From: Clostridium sp. UBA1056
GTDB lineage: Bacteria; Bacillota; Clostridia; Clostridiales; Clostridiaceae
Assembly: GCA_002316385.1 (NCBI GenBank)
Contig: DCDL01000063.1
Span: 1-28,093, forward strand
Length of the DNA stretch: 28,093 bases
Reading direction: 5' to 3'
This document shows, piece by piece, positions 14,528 through 23,275 of the stretch (the first letter of the stretch is position 1; every line of letters starts with the position of its first letter). Both the position numbers and the translations under genes were made by a program. The notes under the pieces were generated by a model that was not told the DNA's origin, ran no database searches, and was given only the letters and a program-made list of their open reading frames with translations.

Positions 14528-15070
14528 ATGCCTAAAAACATAGTTATAATTAATGGTAGCCCAAGAAAAGATGGCAACACAGAAATTTTAGTAGATGCAT
14601 TCATTGAAGGTGCCGAAAGTAGTGGAAATATAGTTACAAAGTTTAATGTTGGCAGAATGAAAATTAATGGATGTATGGATTGCAAATATTGTTTTACTCA
14701 TCTTGGGGAGTGTGTACAAAAAGATGATATGAGAGAGTTATATTCTGCCTTGTATCATACTGATATGTTAGTATTGGCAAGTCCTATTTACTGGCATGGC
14801 ATGACAGCGCAATTAAAATCAGCACTTGACAGAATGTATGTTAGCACTGCAAAAGCTATGCCCATAACGGATGCAGCGCTAATTGCAGTCTATGGGGATA
14901 CTGATACCGCTGCGGTGGAGCCTACTATCAGTCATTACAATGCAACTATAAAATACATGGGATGGAAGGATAGAGGGATAGTCACTCAGTCGGGAGTTAT
15001 GAAAAAAGGGGAAATTAAAGGAAAGTCAAGTTTAGTGGAAGCTAGAAATTTGGGGAAAAGCATTCAATAA
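14528..15070 (+). CDS. Flavodoxin-like NADPH-dependent FMN reductase
   Basis: A 180-aa flavodoxin-fold protein of the NADPH-dependent FMN reductase/WrbA-like group. GSPRKDGNT near the N-terminus is the FMN phosphate loop. The CMDCKYC motif followed by a Cys about six residues later (GECVQKDD) resembles the cysteine set of iron-sulfur-flavoprotein-like members. SPIYWHGMTAQLKSALDRM is the second FMN-binding segment. The start chosen is ATG 14528 with AAGGAG nine bases upstream. ATG 14507 would add seven residues but lies before the ribosome binding site. It likely supplies or uses reduced flavin together with the nitroreductase in front of it. Confidence 0.88.
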   Translation: MPKNIVIINGSPRKDGNTEILVDAFIEGAESSGNIVTKFNVGRMKINGCMDCKYCFTHLGECVQKDDMRELYSALYHTDMLVLASPIYWHGMTAQLKSALDRMYVSTAKAMPITDAALIAVYGDTDTAAVEPTISHYNATIKYMGWKDRGIVTQSGVMKKGEIKGKSSLVEARNLGKSIQ

Positions 15071-15102
15071 AAATGTTGATATCAGCCGATAAATAAATTT
15101 TG

Positions 15103-15451
15103 TTAACAGAACTGCAGGCTGTAAAAAAGAAGTTAAAAATGACCAAAAGCAGATATACCTTTAAAATAGTAACAAATGAACTTCTTACTAAATCAGCAGT
15201 AGGATATTCAGTAATAGATTTAATGAGGGAGAGTTCGTAGTAATTAAACTTACGGATTACTTAAGTTATTCAAAGAGGAATATAGCAGGTTTAGTGAAAT
15301 GAAAATTTTAGAACAAGTAAATTTAATGACTCCAGAGAATATACATATAAATTCATTTATGTATGAGCCTATATTAGATTTATCAGATTCGTATTTAAAA
15401 AGTTATATAGTAATATTAAGGAAATGTCTTCATCAGCACATGGTGAAGTAG
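15103..15451 (+). pseudogene. Two decayed coding fragments of unknown origin
   Basis: The 663-base gap 15071-15733 has no intact gene. Frame 15103-15240 (46 codons) includes KMTKSRYTFKIVTNELL and SAVGYSVIDLMRESS. Frame 15257-15451 (65 codons) includes LFKEEYSRFSEMKILEQV and MTPENIHINSFMYEPILDL. Both look protein-like but have no ribosome binding site or plausible start, and break off abruptly. I do not recognise the family. The rest of the gap holds terminator copy 1 and the leader of the second oxidase. Confidence 0.5.
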
Positions 15452-15471
15452 CTATATAAAATATTGATGAT

Positions 15472-15540
15472 GGTGGATTTTAAAGGTCACGTATCATCTC
15501 CACCAATGAAAACCACGACAGTGATGTCGTGGTTTTTTAT
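15472..15540 (+). terminator. Recurring double-hairpin terminator, copy 1
   Basis: A small outer pair GGTGGA (15472-15477) / TCCACC (15499-15504) is followed by a strong stem AACCACGACA (15511-15520) / TGTCGTGGTT (15525-15534) extended by A-T pairs, and then TTTTTTAT. Related elements are at 17148, 18028 and 26759. It follows decayed coding sequence. Confidence 0.8.
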
Positions 15541-15733
15541 TTTAATATATTCTATATTTAGAAATGAACTTTTTACATATGTTCTCTTACATTTGTAGGT
15601 GATATTTCCCAAGATATGGGGTGTGCACTTGGAAACGTATTTACACTGACTTTAAAATTGTTATCAAAATTAAAATTGAAGTCATATATTATATAATAAT
15701 GAATAAAAAAAGTTGTAAGGAGGTAAGGGCAAA

Positions 15734-17065
15734 ATGACGGAACTTACTGGTCGAATTGTTTTCCCGGATGATCCAAGTTATGATAATGCCCGAATGGATT
15801 ATAATACGAGATTTGCAAAGTATCCTTGCGTTATTGTTTTTTGCCAAGAAATTCAGGATGTAATTAATGCAGTTAAATGGGCAAGAGAGAACCTTGTTCC
15901 AATACGTGCCCGCTGTGGAGGGCACAGTTATGAAGCTTTTTCAGTATTGAATAATGGAATTGTCATAGATGTAAGCGAAATGGATAAAGTAATTCTTGAG
16001 AAAGGGAACATGGAGGTAACTATAGAAGCTGGAGCTACCCTGCTTCCGATTTACAAGACCTTATGGGATGAGGGTGTTACTATCCCGGGAGGAACGTGCC
16101 CAACAGTTGGCATTGCTGGGATTACTCTGGGAGGAGGATTTGGCATGCTTACAAGAAAGATGGGTATGCTTTGTGATAGCTTGATGGCAGTTCAGATGAT
16201 CAATGCAAAAGGGGAAGTAGTATACGCTGACCGATACATTAATTCCGATCTTTTATGGGCTTCCTGCGGAGGTGGGGGTGGAAACTTTGGGATAGTAACT
16301 TCATTTATTTTTAAGGTTCATCCTATTTCAAATGTTGCAGTTTATAATATTACGTGGGATTGGTCGGATGCTAGAGAAGTCATCAAGACATGGCAGGATT
16401 GGGCTCCGTTTATTGATGAACGATTGACATCAATTCTAGAGATATTCACCAAAAAGTATGGTCGTATTTCTTCAGCCGGCGAGTTTTTAGGAAATGAAAA
16501 CCAGCTGAGGCACTTACTAAAACCATTAATTGCTGCCGGCAATCCTATTCAGATTGAAGTTCAAACAATACCATATATTGAAGCAGTAATAAAGTTTGAT
16601 GGTGGACAGGGTCCTCATAAGTTCAAAAATACTGGGGCTTTTGTGTACCATAGGTTACCTGATGAGGCGATCGACACCCTACTTTGTTATATGGAGATTT
16701 CCCCAAATAAAGATAACTCGATTCAATTTCAGAGCTTGGGAGGAGCAGTCAGGGAGATTCCTCCAGATGGAACAGCCTATTTTCATCGTAAAGCAAGCTA
16801 TATCATGCAATATATAACAAGCTGGAAAGTTGATAATGAAAAAAATCCGAACATCCTTTGGGTAGAAAGACTCAGACGGGCCATGTTAAAATATGTGAAA
16901 GGAACCTACGTCAATTGGCCTGATATCTTTATTAAAGACTGGACATGTGCATATTATGGTACCAATTATCAGGAACTTATGCGAATTAAAAGAAAATACG
17001 ATCCGGAAAATATATTCCACTTTGAACAGAGTATTCGTCCAGCCAAAAAAAGAAATTATAGATAA
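15734..17065 (+). CDS. FAD-binding oxidoreductase, berberine-bridge-enzyme type (copy 2)
   Basis: A 443-aa flavoenzyme related to the gene at 7056. His64 in RCGGHSYEAFSV and Cys122 in PGGTCPTVGIAGITLGGG are the expected sites of bicovalent FAD. The C-terminal BBE motif is YDPENIFHFEQSI. Between them the substrate domain differs substantially from copy 1, so the substrates may differ. There is no signal peptide. The start ATG follows AAGGAGGT at good spacing. Codon use is somewhat more GC-rich than in copy 1 (more GGA/GGC/CCG and AAG), hinting at separate acquisition rather than a recent local duplication. It is monocistronic and closed by terminator copy 2. Confidence 0.93.
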   Translation: MTELTGRIVFPDDPSYDNARMDYNTRFAKYPCVIVFCQEIQDVINAVKWARENLVPIRARCGGHSYEAFSVLNNGIVIDVSEMDKVILEKGNMEVTIEAGATLLPIYKTLWDEGVTIPGGTCPTVGIAGITLGGGFGMLTRKMGMLCDSLMAVQMINAKGEVVYADRYINSDLLWASCGGGGGNFGIVTSFIFKVHPISNVAVYNITWDWSDAREVIKTWQDWAPFIDERLTSILEIFTKKYGRISSAGEFLGNENQLRHLLKPLIAAGNPIQIEVQTIPYIEAVIKFDGGQGPHKFKNTGAFVYHRLPDEAIDTLLCYMEISPNKDNSIQFQSLGGAVREIPPDGTAYFHRKASYIMQYITSWKVDNEKNPNILWVERLRRAMLKYVKGTYVNWPDIFIKDWTCAYYGTNYQELMRIKRKYDPENIFHFEQSIRPAKKRNYR

Positions 17066-17147
17066 TACACACAATAAAATAGGTTTAGTAGATAATGTAG
17101 AAAAATTTTTGAATCAAGAATCACATTGCTTTCTATGCCTCGCCTCC

Positions 17148-17197
17148 ACCATAAAAACCACGAAAATTAAAGTATAAGATTTTCGTGGTTTTTTATT
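17148..17197 (+). terminator. Recurring terminator element, copy 2
   Basis: TCCACCAT followed by a perfect 15-bp stem (17153-17167 with 17179-17193, core ACCACGAAAAT) and a T-rich tail. It shares the CCACCAT...AACCACGA...TCGTGGTTTTTT layout with copies 1, 3 and 4. The upstream small hairpin is not recognisable here. Confidence 0.8.
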
Positions 17198-17235
17198 TAA
17201 AATATAAATGACAATATAAAGAAAATATAAAGAAA

Positions 17236-17376
17236 ATATTTATATCAGAGATAAAGGATTATTTATACTATGAATTTATTGATATTTATTTAGAGGACCA
17301 GGAGAAGGTATCAAGTTATGCTAGGCTTGCTTTTAAACTTGATGATATCAAAACTAAAAGGTGCTGGATTATTTAA
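17236..17376 (+). pseudogene. Short decayed coding fragment
   Basis: An open frame ending at TAA 17374-17376 reads EIKDYLYYEFIDIYLED, then QEKVSSYARLAFKLDDIK. It looks like the inside of a helical protein but has no start and no ribosome binding site. Unrecognised. The remainder of the 17066-17474 gap is terminator copy 2 and the AT-rich leader of the TerD gene. Confidence 0.35.
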
Positions 17377-17474
17377 TACGGCACTAAATGTAAAATAAAA
17401 GCATTACTTTATACAGATTTATTTGTATGTACATTATTATATGATAAACTAATAATAACAAGGGGGAAATAATT

Positions 17475-18011
17475 ATGCTAGATTTAACAAAAGGAATGAC
17501 ACTTGATTTATCAAAAAAAAGCTCGGACTTAAGAATGTTACAAGTAGGGTTAGGTTGGGACACTAAAATGGATTTAGATACAAATGCTTATGTATTTGAT
17601 AGCAACGATAAATTGATAGAACATGTTTGTTTTACTAATTTAAAAGGTACAGGCATTAGATTAAATGGAGATAATTTAACTGGAGATGGGGATGGAGACG
17701 ATGAGATAATTTTTGTTGATTTTTCTAAGATTTCAAAATCAGCAGTGAAGATATCATTTTATGTTAATATATTTTCATTTAATCCTTTTTCTAAAAAAGA
17801 TTTTTCTCAAGTAAAGGGTGCTTATGTAAGATTAGTTAATTCTGAAACTAACACTGTTTTATGTAAGTATAGTATTACTGAAGACGGAAAGGGCTGTAGA
17901 GTGTTCCATTTTGCTGATTTAGTATTAGAAAATAGTAAATGGACTTTTGCAGCTGTAGGAAATCCTTTAGAAGGTAAATTGGGAGAGATAGAGGCAACTT
18001 TTAAAAAATAA
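17475..18011 (+). CDS. TerD-family stress protein
   Basis: A 178-aa member of the tellurium-resistance TerD/TerE/CABP family. Visible marks are GLGWDTK near residue 26, DLDTNAYVFD and the calcium-binding loop GDNLTGDGDGDDE (65-77), followed by the IIFVDFSKI strand. These proteins bind Ca2+ and are linked to resistance against tellurite, phage, colicins or envelope stress, normally in multi-gene ter clusters (TerZABCDE). Here it stands alone with its own terminators, so the classical ter function is not implied. The C-terminal half (AVGNPLEGKLGEIEATF) is complete. ATG 17475 has AAGGGGG upstream. Confidence 0.93.
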   Translation: MLDLTKGMTLDLSKKSSDLRMLQVGLGWDTKMDLDTNAYVFDSNDKLIEHVCFTNLKGTGIRLNGDNLTGDGDGDDEIIFVDFSKISKSAVKISFYVNIFSFNPFSKKDFSQVKGAYVRLVNSETNTVLCKYSITEDGKGCRVFHFADLVLENSKWTFAAVGNPLEGKLGEIEATFKK

Positions 18012-18027
18012 ATAATTTTATATTATT

Positions 18028-18104
18028 GGTGAAATTTAAAGGTAATCCCTTGAATTCACCATAAACCCACGACAATATGGAAATGTGTTGTTGTAGGTTT
18101 TTTC
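18028..18104 (+). terminator. Recurring double-hairpin terminator, copy 3
   Basis: GGTGAA (18028-18033) / TTCACC (18055-18060) precedes the stem 18063-18075 / 18088-18100, which has one mismatch and one G-U, then a T-run. The stretch TTTAAAGGT in the first loop is shared with copy 1. It closes the TerD gene. Confidence 0.75.
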
Positions 18105-18210
18105 TATTACAAAATAATACATATAAACATATAAAATAAAATTATTAAAAATATATCTTGAAAGTACAATATAAAAAGTTCATAAGTTCTAATATTTATA
18201 AATATCTAAA

Positions 18211-18254
18211 GAGACTATCATTAAATTATTAAAAATTTAGTGATGGTCTCTTTT
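18211..18254 (+). terminator. Second terminator in the TerD-MerR gap
   Basis: GAGACTATCATTAAATT (18211-18227) pairs with AATTTAGTGATGGTCTC (18234-18250), a 17-bp stem with two G-U pairs, then TTTT. No gene lies between it and copy 3. The rest of 18012-18463 is AT-rich with no recognisable feature. Confidence 0.75.
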
Positions 18255-18463
18255 ATTAGAAGGAAATTTTCTTTATTAAGAAGGAATTTTTGTTCTACTG
18301 CAAAAAAGAATGTTAAAAACTAGCGACAATTTAAGTAGTATGATATTCTAATAAATAGAATATTTAGAAAAAATAATGGTATTTTTGAAGAATATGAATT
18401 ATAAATGCAAAAAGTAAAGGGTTTATTTAATTAATTCAGAAAAACATATATATTAATTTTAAA

Positions 18464-18490
18464 TAAAGGCTAAAGCTACTTTAGGTTTTG
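18464..18490. promoter_or_regulatory. MerR-type dyad before its own gene
   Basis: CTAAAG-CTA-CTTTAG (18470-18484) is a perfect dyad with outer AAA/TTT matches (18465-18467 and 18487-18489). The same design, TAAAG-N3-CTTTA with outer GAA/TTC, occurs in the promoter of the next gene (19330-19352). Being right in front of the ribosome binding site, it suggests autoregulation. Confidence 0.65.
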
Positions 18491-18500
18491 GAGGATAGAA

Positions 18501-19298
18501 ATGAAATATAGTGTTAAGGATTTATCAAATATATTGGGAATAACAACAAGTGCAATTCATTTTTTTGAAAAAGAAAATTTGATTAAGGTAAGTAAAGAAA
18601 AAAATGGATGGAGATATTATAATGTAGTAGATGTGTTTCGTCTATTATCTTATACAAAGTATAAAAATATGGAAATGCCTATGAAGGCTATTGTTAAGCA
18701 GTTTAATGGAGAAGAAAGCAGCTATTCGTCTACTAAGGATAGGATGGAAGAATATAAAAAAAAGGCAGAAGAAAAAAGTAGGTATTATAAAGAGCTTGCA
18801 GACTCAATAGAAGAAAATTTAAAAAGCATACGCATTATTAATGAACTGCTTGATAAATATGAGTTTGTTAAATCTCCAGAAATATTAATGTTATATGATG
18901 ATGAGTGTGGATGGATTTCTAGAAATAGACGAGCTCAAAATATGGTTCGACAGTGCGTTAAAGCAATGCCAATAGTACAGCTAGGTGTAATTAAGCATAG
19001 AGATAGTAATATATGCAATTTTGGATATATGGTTTTAGACAAGCATATAGAGAAGTTTAACATTTCTGTGGATTTGCATATAAAAAGTTTAAAAGGTACT
19101 TCATGCCTTCATACAATTCAAATTGTTGATGATGAATTAACAACTAATCCTGAAATAACCTTTAAAAGGGCGGAGGAGTATGCAAAATCTAGAGGATTTG
19201 AAATTATAGGAGATATGGTTGGAAAAATTCTTCTTGTAGATGTTGAGAAACCAGCTAAATTACATACTTATATAGAATTATGGATACCTATAAAATAA
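18501..19298 (+). CDS. MerR-family transcriptional regulator with effector domain
   Basis: A 265-aa regulator. The N-terminal winged HTH (residues 3-70, YSVKDLSNILGITTSAIHFF and EKENLIKVSKEKNGWRYY) leads into the dimerisation helix (about 78-115). The C-terminal domain of about 145 residues resembles the GyrI/BmrR-like small-molecule-binding fold (YDDECGWISRN, YIELWIPIK). The start is ATG 18501 with TTGGAGGA. The gene lies 119 bases upstream of the enoate reductase, in the same direction, and the same dyad precedes both. The reductase promoter has the 19-bp spacer that MerR proteins untwist. It therefore most likely senses the reductase's substrate or a related organic compound. Confidence 0.9.
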   Translation: MKYSVKDLSNILGITTSAIHFFEKENLIKVSKEKNGWRYYNVVDVFRLLSYTKYKNMEMPMKAIVKQFNGEESSYSSTKDRMEEYKKKAEEKSRYYKELADSIEENLKSIRIINELLDKYEFVKSPEILMLYDDECGWISRNRRAQNMVRQCVKAMPIVQLGVIKHRDSNICNFGYMVLDKHIEKFNISVDLHIKSLKGTSCLHTIQIVDDELTTNPEITFKRAEEYAKSRGFEIIGDMVGKILLVDVEKPAKLHTYIELWIPIK

Positions 19299-19327
19299 AT
19301 TATTTGATAAAATTATCACAATAACTA

Positions 19328-19358
19328 TTGAAGTTAAAGTTCCTTTATGTTCTATAAT
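19328..19358 (+). promoter_or_regulatory. MerR-type promoter with 19-bp spacer
   Basis: TTGAAG (19328-19333) and TATAAT (19353-19358) are separated by 19 bp instead of 17, the hallmark of MerR-activated promoters. The spacer contains the dyad TAAAG-TTC-CTTTA (19335-19347) with outer GAA (19330-19332 region) and TTC (19350-19352). This matches the dyad ahead of the MerR gene and is centred within about two bases of the spacer middle. Confidence 0.8.
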
Positions 19359-19417
19359 GATTTTTAGATGGACGTATTGCCAATCATAAAATTATTTTAG
19401 AGAAAGAAGGATGTCTT

Positions 19418-21418
19418 ATGATAAAGGAAAAATACAAAGTTTTATTTGAACCAATTAAAATAGGTAACTTAGAAATAAAAAATAGATTTGTTTTAGCACC
19501 AATGGGGCCAGGGGGATTATGTAATCCAGATGGAAGTTTTAATGAAAAAGGTGAAGAGTTCTATGTTGAACGTGCTAAAGGTGGTACAGGTTTAATAATG
19601 ACAGGTGTTACTATGGTTGAAAATGACATTGAAAAATGTGCATTACCTTCTATGCCATGTCCGACTTTAAATCCTCTTAACTTTATAACCAGAGGAAAGA
19701 GTATGACTGAACGTGTTCATGCTTATGGATCAAAGATATTTTTACAGTTATCAGCTGGATTTGGACGTGTAAGTATTCCATCAATTGTTGGTAAAACAGC
19801 AGTTGGACCATCTGCAATTCCACATAGATTTTTAAAGGATGTAGTATGTCGTGAACTTACAACTGAAGAAGTAAAAGAATATGTTAGAAAATTTGGAGAA
19901 TCAGCAGAAATAGCTAAAAAGGCTGGTTTTGATGGTATAGAAATACATGCTGTTCACGAAGGATATTTACTTGATCAGTTTGCAATTTCATTCTTTAACA
20001 ACAGAACAGATGAATATGGTGGAAGCTTAGAAAATAGATTACGTTTTGCTTGTGAAATAGTTCAAGAAATAAAGAAAAGATGTGGAGAAAATTATCCAGT
20101 ATCTTTAAGATATAGCATTAAGAGTTTCATAAAAGACTGGTGTAAGGGTGGTCTACCAGGTGAAGAATTCGAAGAAATGGGAAGAGATATTCCAGAAGGA
20201 ATAGAAGCGGCTAAGATATTAGTTGCTGCAGGATATGATACGTTAAATGCAGATGTTGGATCATATGATTCATGGTACTGGAGTCATCCACCAATGTATC
20301 AAGAAAAGGGATTATACTTACCATATAATGAAATTCTTAAGAATACAGTAGATGTTCCAATAATTACAGCAGGAAGAATGGAGGATCCTGAATTAGCAAG
20401 TGATGCTATATTATCAGGAAAGACAGATATGATTGGACTTGCAAGACCATTACTTGCAGATGCTGAAATTCCTAATAAAATATTAGCAGATGACTATAAG
20501 AATGTTCGTCCGTGTTTATCTTGTCAGGAAGGATGTATGGGAAGGTTGCAGAATTTTGCAAATATAACATGTGCAGTTAATCCAGCATGCTGTAGAGAAA
20601 AAGAATTAGAACTTAGAAAAGCTGATGAAAAGAAAAAAGTACTTGTTATTGGAGGCGGAGTTGCAGGATGTGAAGCTGCAAGAGTAGCTGCAATAAGAGG
20701 ACACGAAGTAGAAGTTGTTGAAAAATGTGACAGATTAGGTGGAAATCTAGTAGCAGCAGGAGCTCCAGGTTTTAAGGAAGATGATATAGCACTTGTTGAA
20801 TGGTATAAACTACAATTAGAAAAGCTTGGCGTAAAAGTAAAATACAATACAACTGTCACAAAAGAGATAATTAAAGCAACTGATGCAGATACAGTTATAG
20901 TAGCTACAGGATCTACTCCAAGAAGATTAACTATTGAAGGAACAGAAAATGTATATACTGTAGAAGAAGTGTTACTTAAGAAAAAAGATGCTGGAAACTC
21001 TACTATAGTAATTGGTGGAGGCCTTGTAGGATGTGAAACTGCTCTATGGCTAAAAGACATGGGTAAAGATGTAACTATTGTTGAAATGGCGGATGATATA
21101 TTACAAGTTGGTGGTCCATTATGCCATGCAAACCACGATATGTTAAAAGATTTAGTAGCTTTCAAGAAGATTAATGTAAAATGTGGATCTAAAATAATAA
21201 AAGCAACAGAAGAAGGCTTTGTAATTGAATGTAAAGAATCTCAAGAAATAATTAAAGCTGATTCAGCAATTGTTGCAATTGGGTATAACTCAGAAAATTC
21301 ACTATATAATGAAATTAAATTCTTACACACTAATATTAGAATGATTGGTGATGCAAATAAAGTTCAAAACATAATGTACGCTATATGGGATGCATATGAA
21401 GTAGCAAGAAATATCTAA
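19418..21418 (+). CDS. NADH:flavin oxidoreductase / 2-enoate reductase (BaiH/FldZ/FadH type)
   Basis: A 666-aa three-cofactor enzyme. An old-yellow-enzyme TIM barrel binding FMN (about residues 5-350) contains EIHAVHEGYLLDQF, whose HAVHEGY form is typical of clostridial enoate reductases and BaiH/BaiCD. Cys366, Cys369, Cys373 and Cys385 (C-x2-C-x3-C-x11-C) bind the 4Fe-4S cluster. The FAD/NAD(P)H domains follow with VLVIGGGVAGCEAA (about 407) and IVIGGGLVGCETA (about 528). It reduces alpha,beta-unsaturated acids, enones or dienoyl-CoA using NADH. The real substrate (cinnamate-type acids, bile-acid enones or xenobiotics) cannot be told. ATG follows AGAAAGAAGG. It is probably induced through the MerR-type promoter upstream. 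Confidence 0.94.
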   Translation: MIKEKYKVLFEPIKIGNLEIKNRFVLAPMGPGGLCNPDGSFNEKGEEFYVERAKGGTGLIMTGVTMVENDIEKCALPSMPCPTLNPLNFITRGKSMTERVHAYGSKIFLQLSAGFGRVSIPSIVGKTAVGPSAIPHRFLKDVVCRELTTEEVKEYVRKFGESAEIAKKAGFDGIEIHAVHEGYLLDQFAISFFNNRTDEYGGSLENRLRFACEIVQEIKKRCGENYPVSLRYSIKSFIKDWCKGGLPGEEFEEMGRDIPEGIEAAKILVAAGYDTLNADVGSYDSWYWSHPPMYQEKGLYLPYNEILKNTVDVPIITAGRMEDPELASDAILSGKTDMIGLARPLLADAEIPNKILADDYKNVRPCLSCQEGCMGRLQNFANITCAVNPACCREKELELRKADEKKKVLVIGGGVAGCEAARVAAIRGHEVEVVEKCDRLGGNLVAAGAPGFKEDDIALVEWYKLQLEKLGVKVKYNTTVTKEIIKATDADTVIVATGSTPRRLTIEGTENVYTVEEVLLKKKDAGNSTIVIGGGLVGCETALWLKDMGKDVTIVEMADDILQVGGPLCHANHDMLKDLVAFKKINVKCGSKIIKATEEGFVIECKESQEIIKADSAIVAIGYNSENSLYNEIKFLHTNIRMIGDANKVQNIMYAIWDAYEVARNI

Positions 21419-21437
21419 TCAATAACTTAATTTTAAG

Positions 21438-21479
21438 CTCTGATTAAATTATTTAGTCAATAATTTAATCAGAGTTTTT
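21438..21479 (+). terminator. Intrinsic terminator after the enoate reductase
   Basis: CTCTGATTAAATTA (21438-21451) pairs perfectly with TAATTTAATCAGAG (21461-21474), followed by five Ts. The remaining gap up to 21759 is AT-rich and no feature was recognised in it. Confidence 0.9.
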
Positions 21480-21759
21480 ATGTTTTAAAAGAAATAATAG
21501 TTAAGCTAAAGATTTTACACAGCAATCGAGGAATTTTTGTTTTGCAGATATTTTACAGAATTATAAAGTGAAAATCCATTCCAAGGAATATAAGTTATAA
21601 AAACTTATTTATAATAAGAAATTTTATAGTTAAATAATTTGTTAAAGATTCCATGAAAATTTACGAAGTTTACATTAGATACTTTTAATATTGAGAAGAA
21701 TGAGGTAATAGTAAGAAAAAAAGAATAAGTTGTGAGACGCAAAATGGGAGGACTTCGTT

Positions 21760-23253
21760 GTGGAACTACAAAAAGAGGAATATAATTTTAAAAAAGTAGA
21801 TAAGATAATCTGCTGCATTATATGTATTTTTGGAATTTTAATTATAATAGACAATTTTAGGGGATGTGATATTAAGGAAGGATTTATTAACTCAATACCT
21901 GCTCTAATTGGGGTAATAGTAGCTAGTAGTGTATATTTTATTAATATTAATAGTATGATAAAAGGACTTATATATTCTTTAACTATTTCAGCAGGTGCTA
22001 TATATACGTTATATTTAAACTGTAATCTTATATCGTCACATTGTATTATTTTTGTATCTATTATATTAATTGCAATGTATTTTAACAAGAAATTAGTATT
22101 AATATATGGATGTATTTTGAATGCAATATATATTGCTATATTTATTTTTGATCCCATAATTCTATTGTCAATGAATCAATCTATTGATTATTTTATGTGT
22201 GAAGTTATAATATTAAACGGTGCAATTGCAGGTTCATATTTTTTAACAAAGTGGGGTATGGAATTAGTTGAAGCTACTAAAATAAAAGAACAAAATGCAA
22301 CCGAATTAATTATAAGATTAAAAGAAACAATGAAAAAAGTAAATGAAGGAAATAAAGTTTTAAACAGAAATTTAAATGTTTTTAATGAAAACATACAATT
22401 AACAAGAGAATCTAGTGATAACATTACATTAGCAATGCAGGATATGGGTGAAGGAATACGTGAGCAAGCAGAAAATATCGATAACATAAATTTAGAGGTT
22501 AATAATGTATTAAATGATGTAAAAGAAACTCAGTATATTTCACAGGAAATAAGCGAAAATACTCAAGTAATGAAAGAAAAGGTTACAATTGGAGCAGAAA
22601 AAGTAGAACAGATGAATATCCAAATGAGTACTATAAGTAAAGCTGTAAGTACATCAGTAGTTACAGTAAATGAATTAGAAAATAATATGAAAGATATTAA
22701 TAAATTCCTACATGGGATAACACAAATAGCTGAACAAACAAATCTGTTAGCATTAAATGCTGCTATTGAGGCTGCAAGAGCGGGAGAACATGGTAGGGGT
22801 TTTGCCGTTGTTGCGGAGGAAGTACGAAAGTTAGCAGAGCAAAGTGCTGATACTGTAAAAGATATAAATACAATAATTGAAAAAATTTTTGAACAAACAA
22901 AAGATACTGTTGAAAAAGTAAGCCATGGGAATAAGGCTATTGACTCTGGAAGCGTAATAATCCAGGAAGTATCACAGTATTTTAAGGATATAAAACATTC
23001 TTTTGAAAAAACAATTGGCTCATTAGATAAGGAAAGCGATATGGTTGAAAAAATTTGTGATAGATTTGCTGAAATTCAAGGACAAATCGAAACTGTTGTA
23101 AGTATTGCGGAGGAAAATTCAGCGGTTACAGAAGAAGTATTAGCAACTGTTGAAAATCAAAATAATAATGTAATAAAAATTGCAGCTTCTGCAAAAGAAA
23201 TCAATGGTTTAAGCAATGATTTAAAAAATGTAGTAGGCGATGCAAAGGAGTAA
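21760..23253 (+). CDS. Methyl-accepting chemotaxis protein with six-TM sensor
   Basis: A 497-aa chemoreceptor-like protein. The first about 175 residues form six hydrophobic segments (for example IICCIICIFGILIIIDNF, SIPALIGVIVASSVYFI, LILIAMYF-like, GAIAGSYFLTKW) with no large outside domain, so it probably senses within the membrane or from the cytoplasm. A long helical signalling domain follows, with the hairpin tip EQTNLLALNAAIEAARAG and GFAVVAEEVRKLAEQSA (about 325-362), which contacts CheA/CheW. No clear HAMP domain is seen. The start is GTG 21760 after GGGAGG. It is monocistronic. The 3' end has a close copy at 26612, showing that a second receptor once lay downstream. Confidence 0.93.
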   Translation: MELQKEEYNFKKVDKIICCIICIFGILIIIDNFRGCDIKEGFINSIPALIGVIVASSVYFININSMIKGLIYSLTISAGAIYTLYLNCNLISSHCIIFVSIILIAMYFNKKLVLIYGCILNAIYIAIFIFDPIILLSMNQSIDYFMCEVIILNGAIAGSYFLTKWGMELVEATKIKEQNATELIIRLKETMKKVNEGNKVLNRNLNVFNENIQLTRESSDNITLAMQDMGEGIREQAENIDNINLEVNNVLNDVKETQYISQEISENTQVMKEKVTIGAEKVEQMNIQMSTISKAVSTSVVTVNELENNMKDINKFLHGITQIAEQTNLLALNAAIEAARAGEHGRGFAVVAEEVRKLAEQSADTVKDINTIIEKIFEQTKDTVEKVSHGNKAIDSGSVIIQEVSQYFKDIKHSFEKTIGSLDKESDMVEKICDRFAEIQGQIETVVSIAEENSAVTEEVLATVENQNNNVIKIAASAKEINGLSNDLKNVVGDAKE

Positions 23254-23275
23254 AAATTACTAAAAACTTTCCTAA

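Noticed and set aside
20524..21165. A 213-codon open frame on the minus strand
   Set aside because: It lies wholly opposite the enoate reductase cofactor domains, is Ser/Thr/Pro-rich with no family motif, and has no ribosome binding site. It is a shadow of the real gene.
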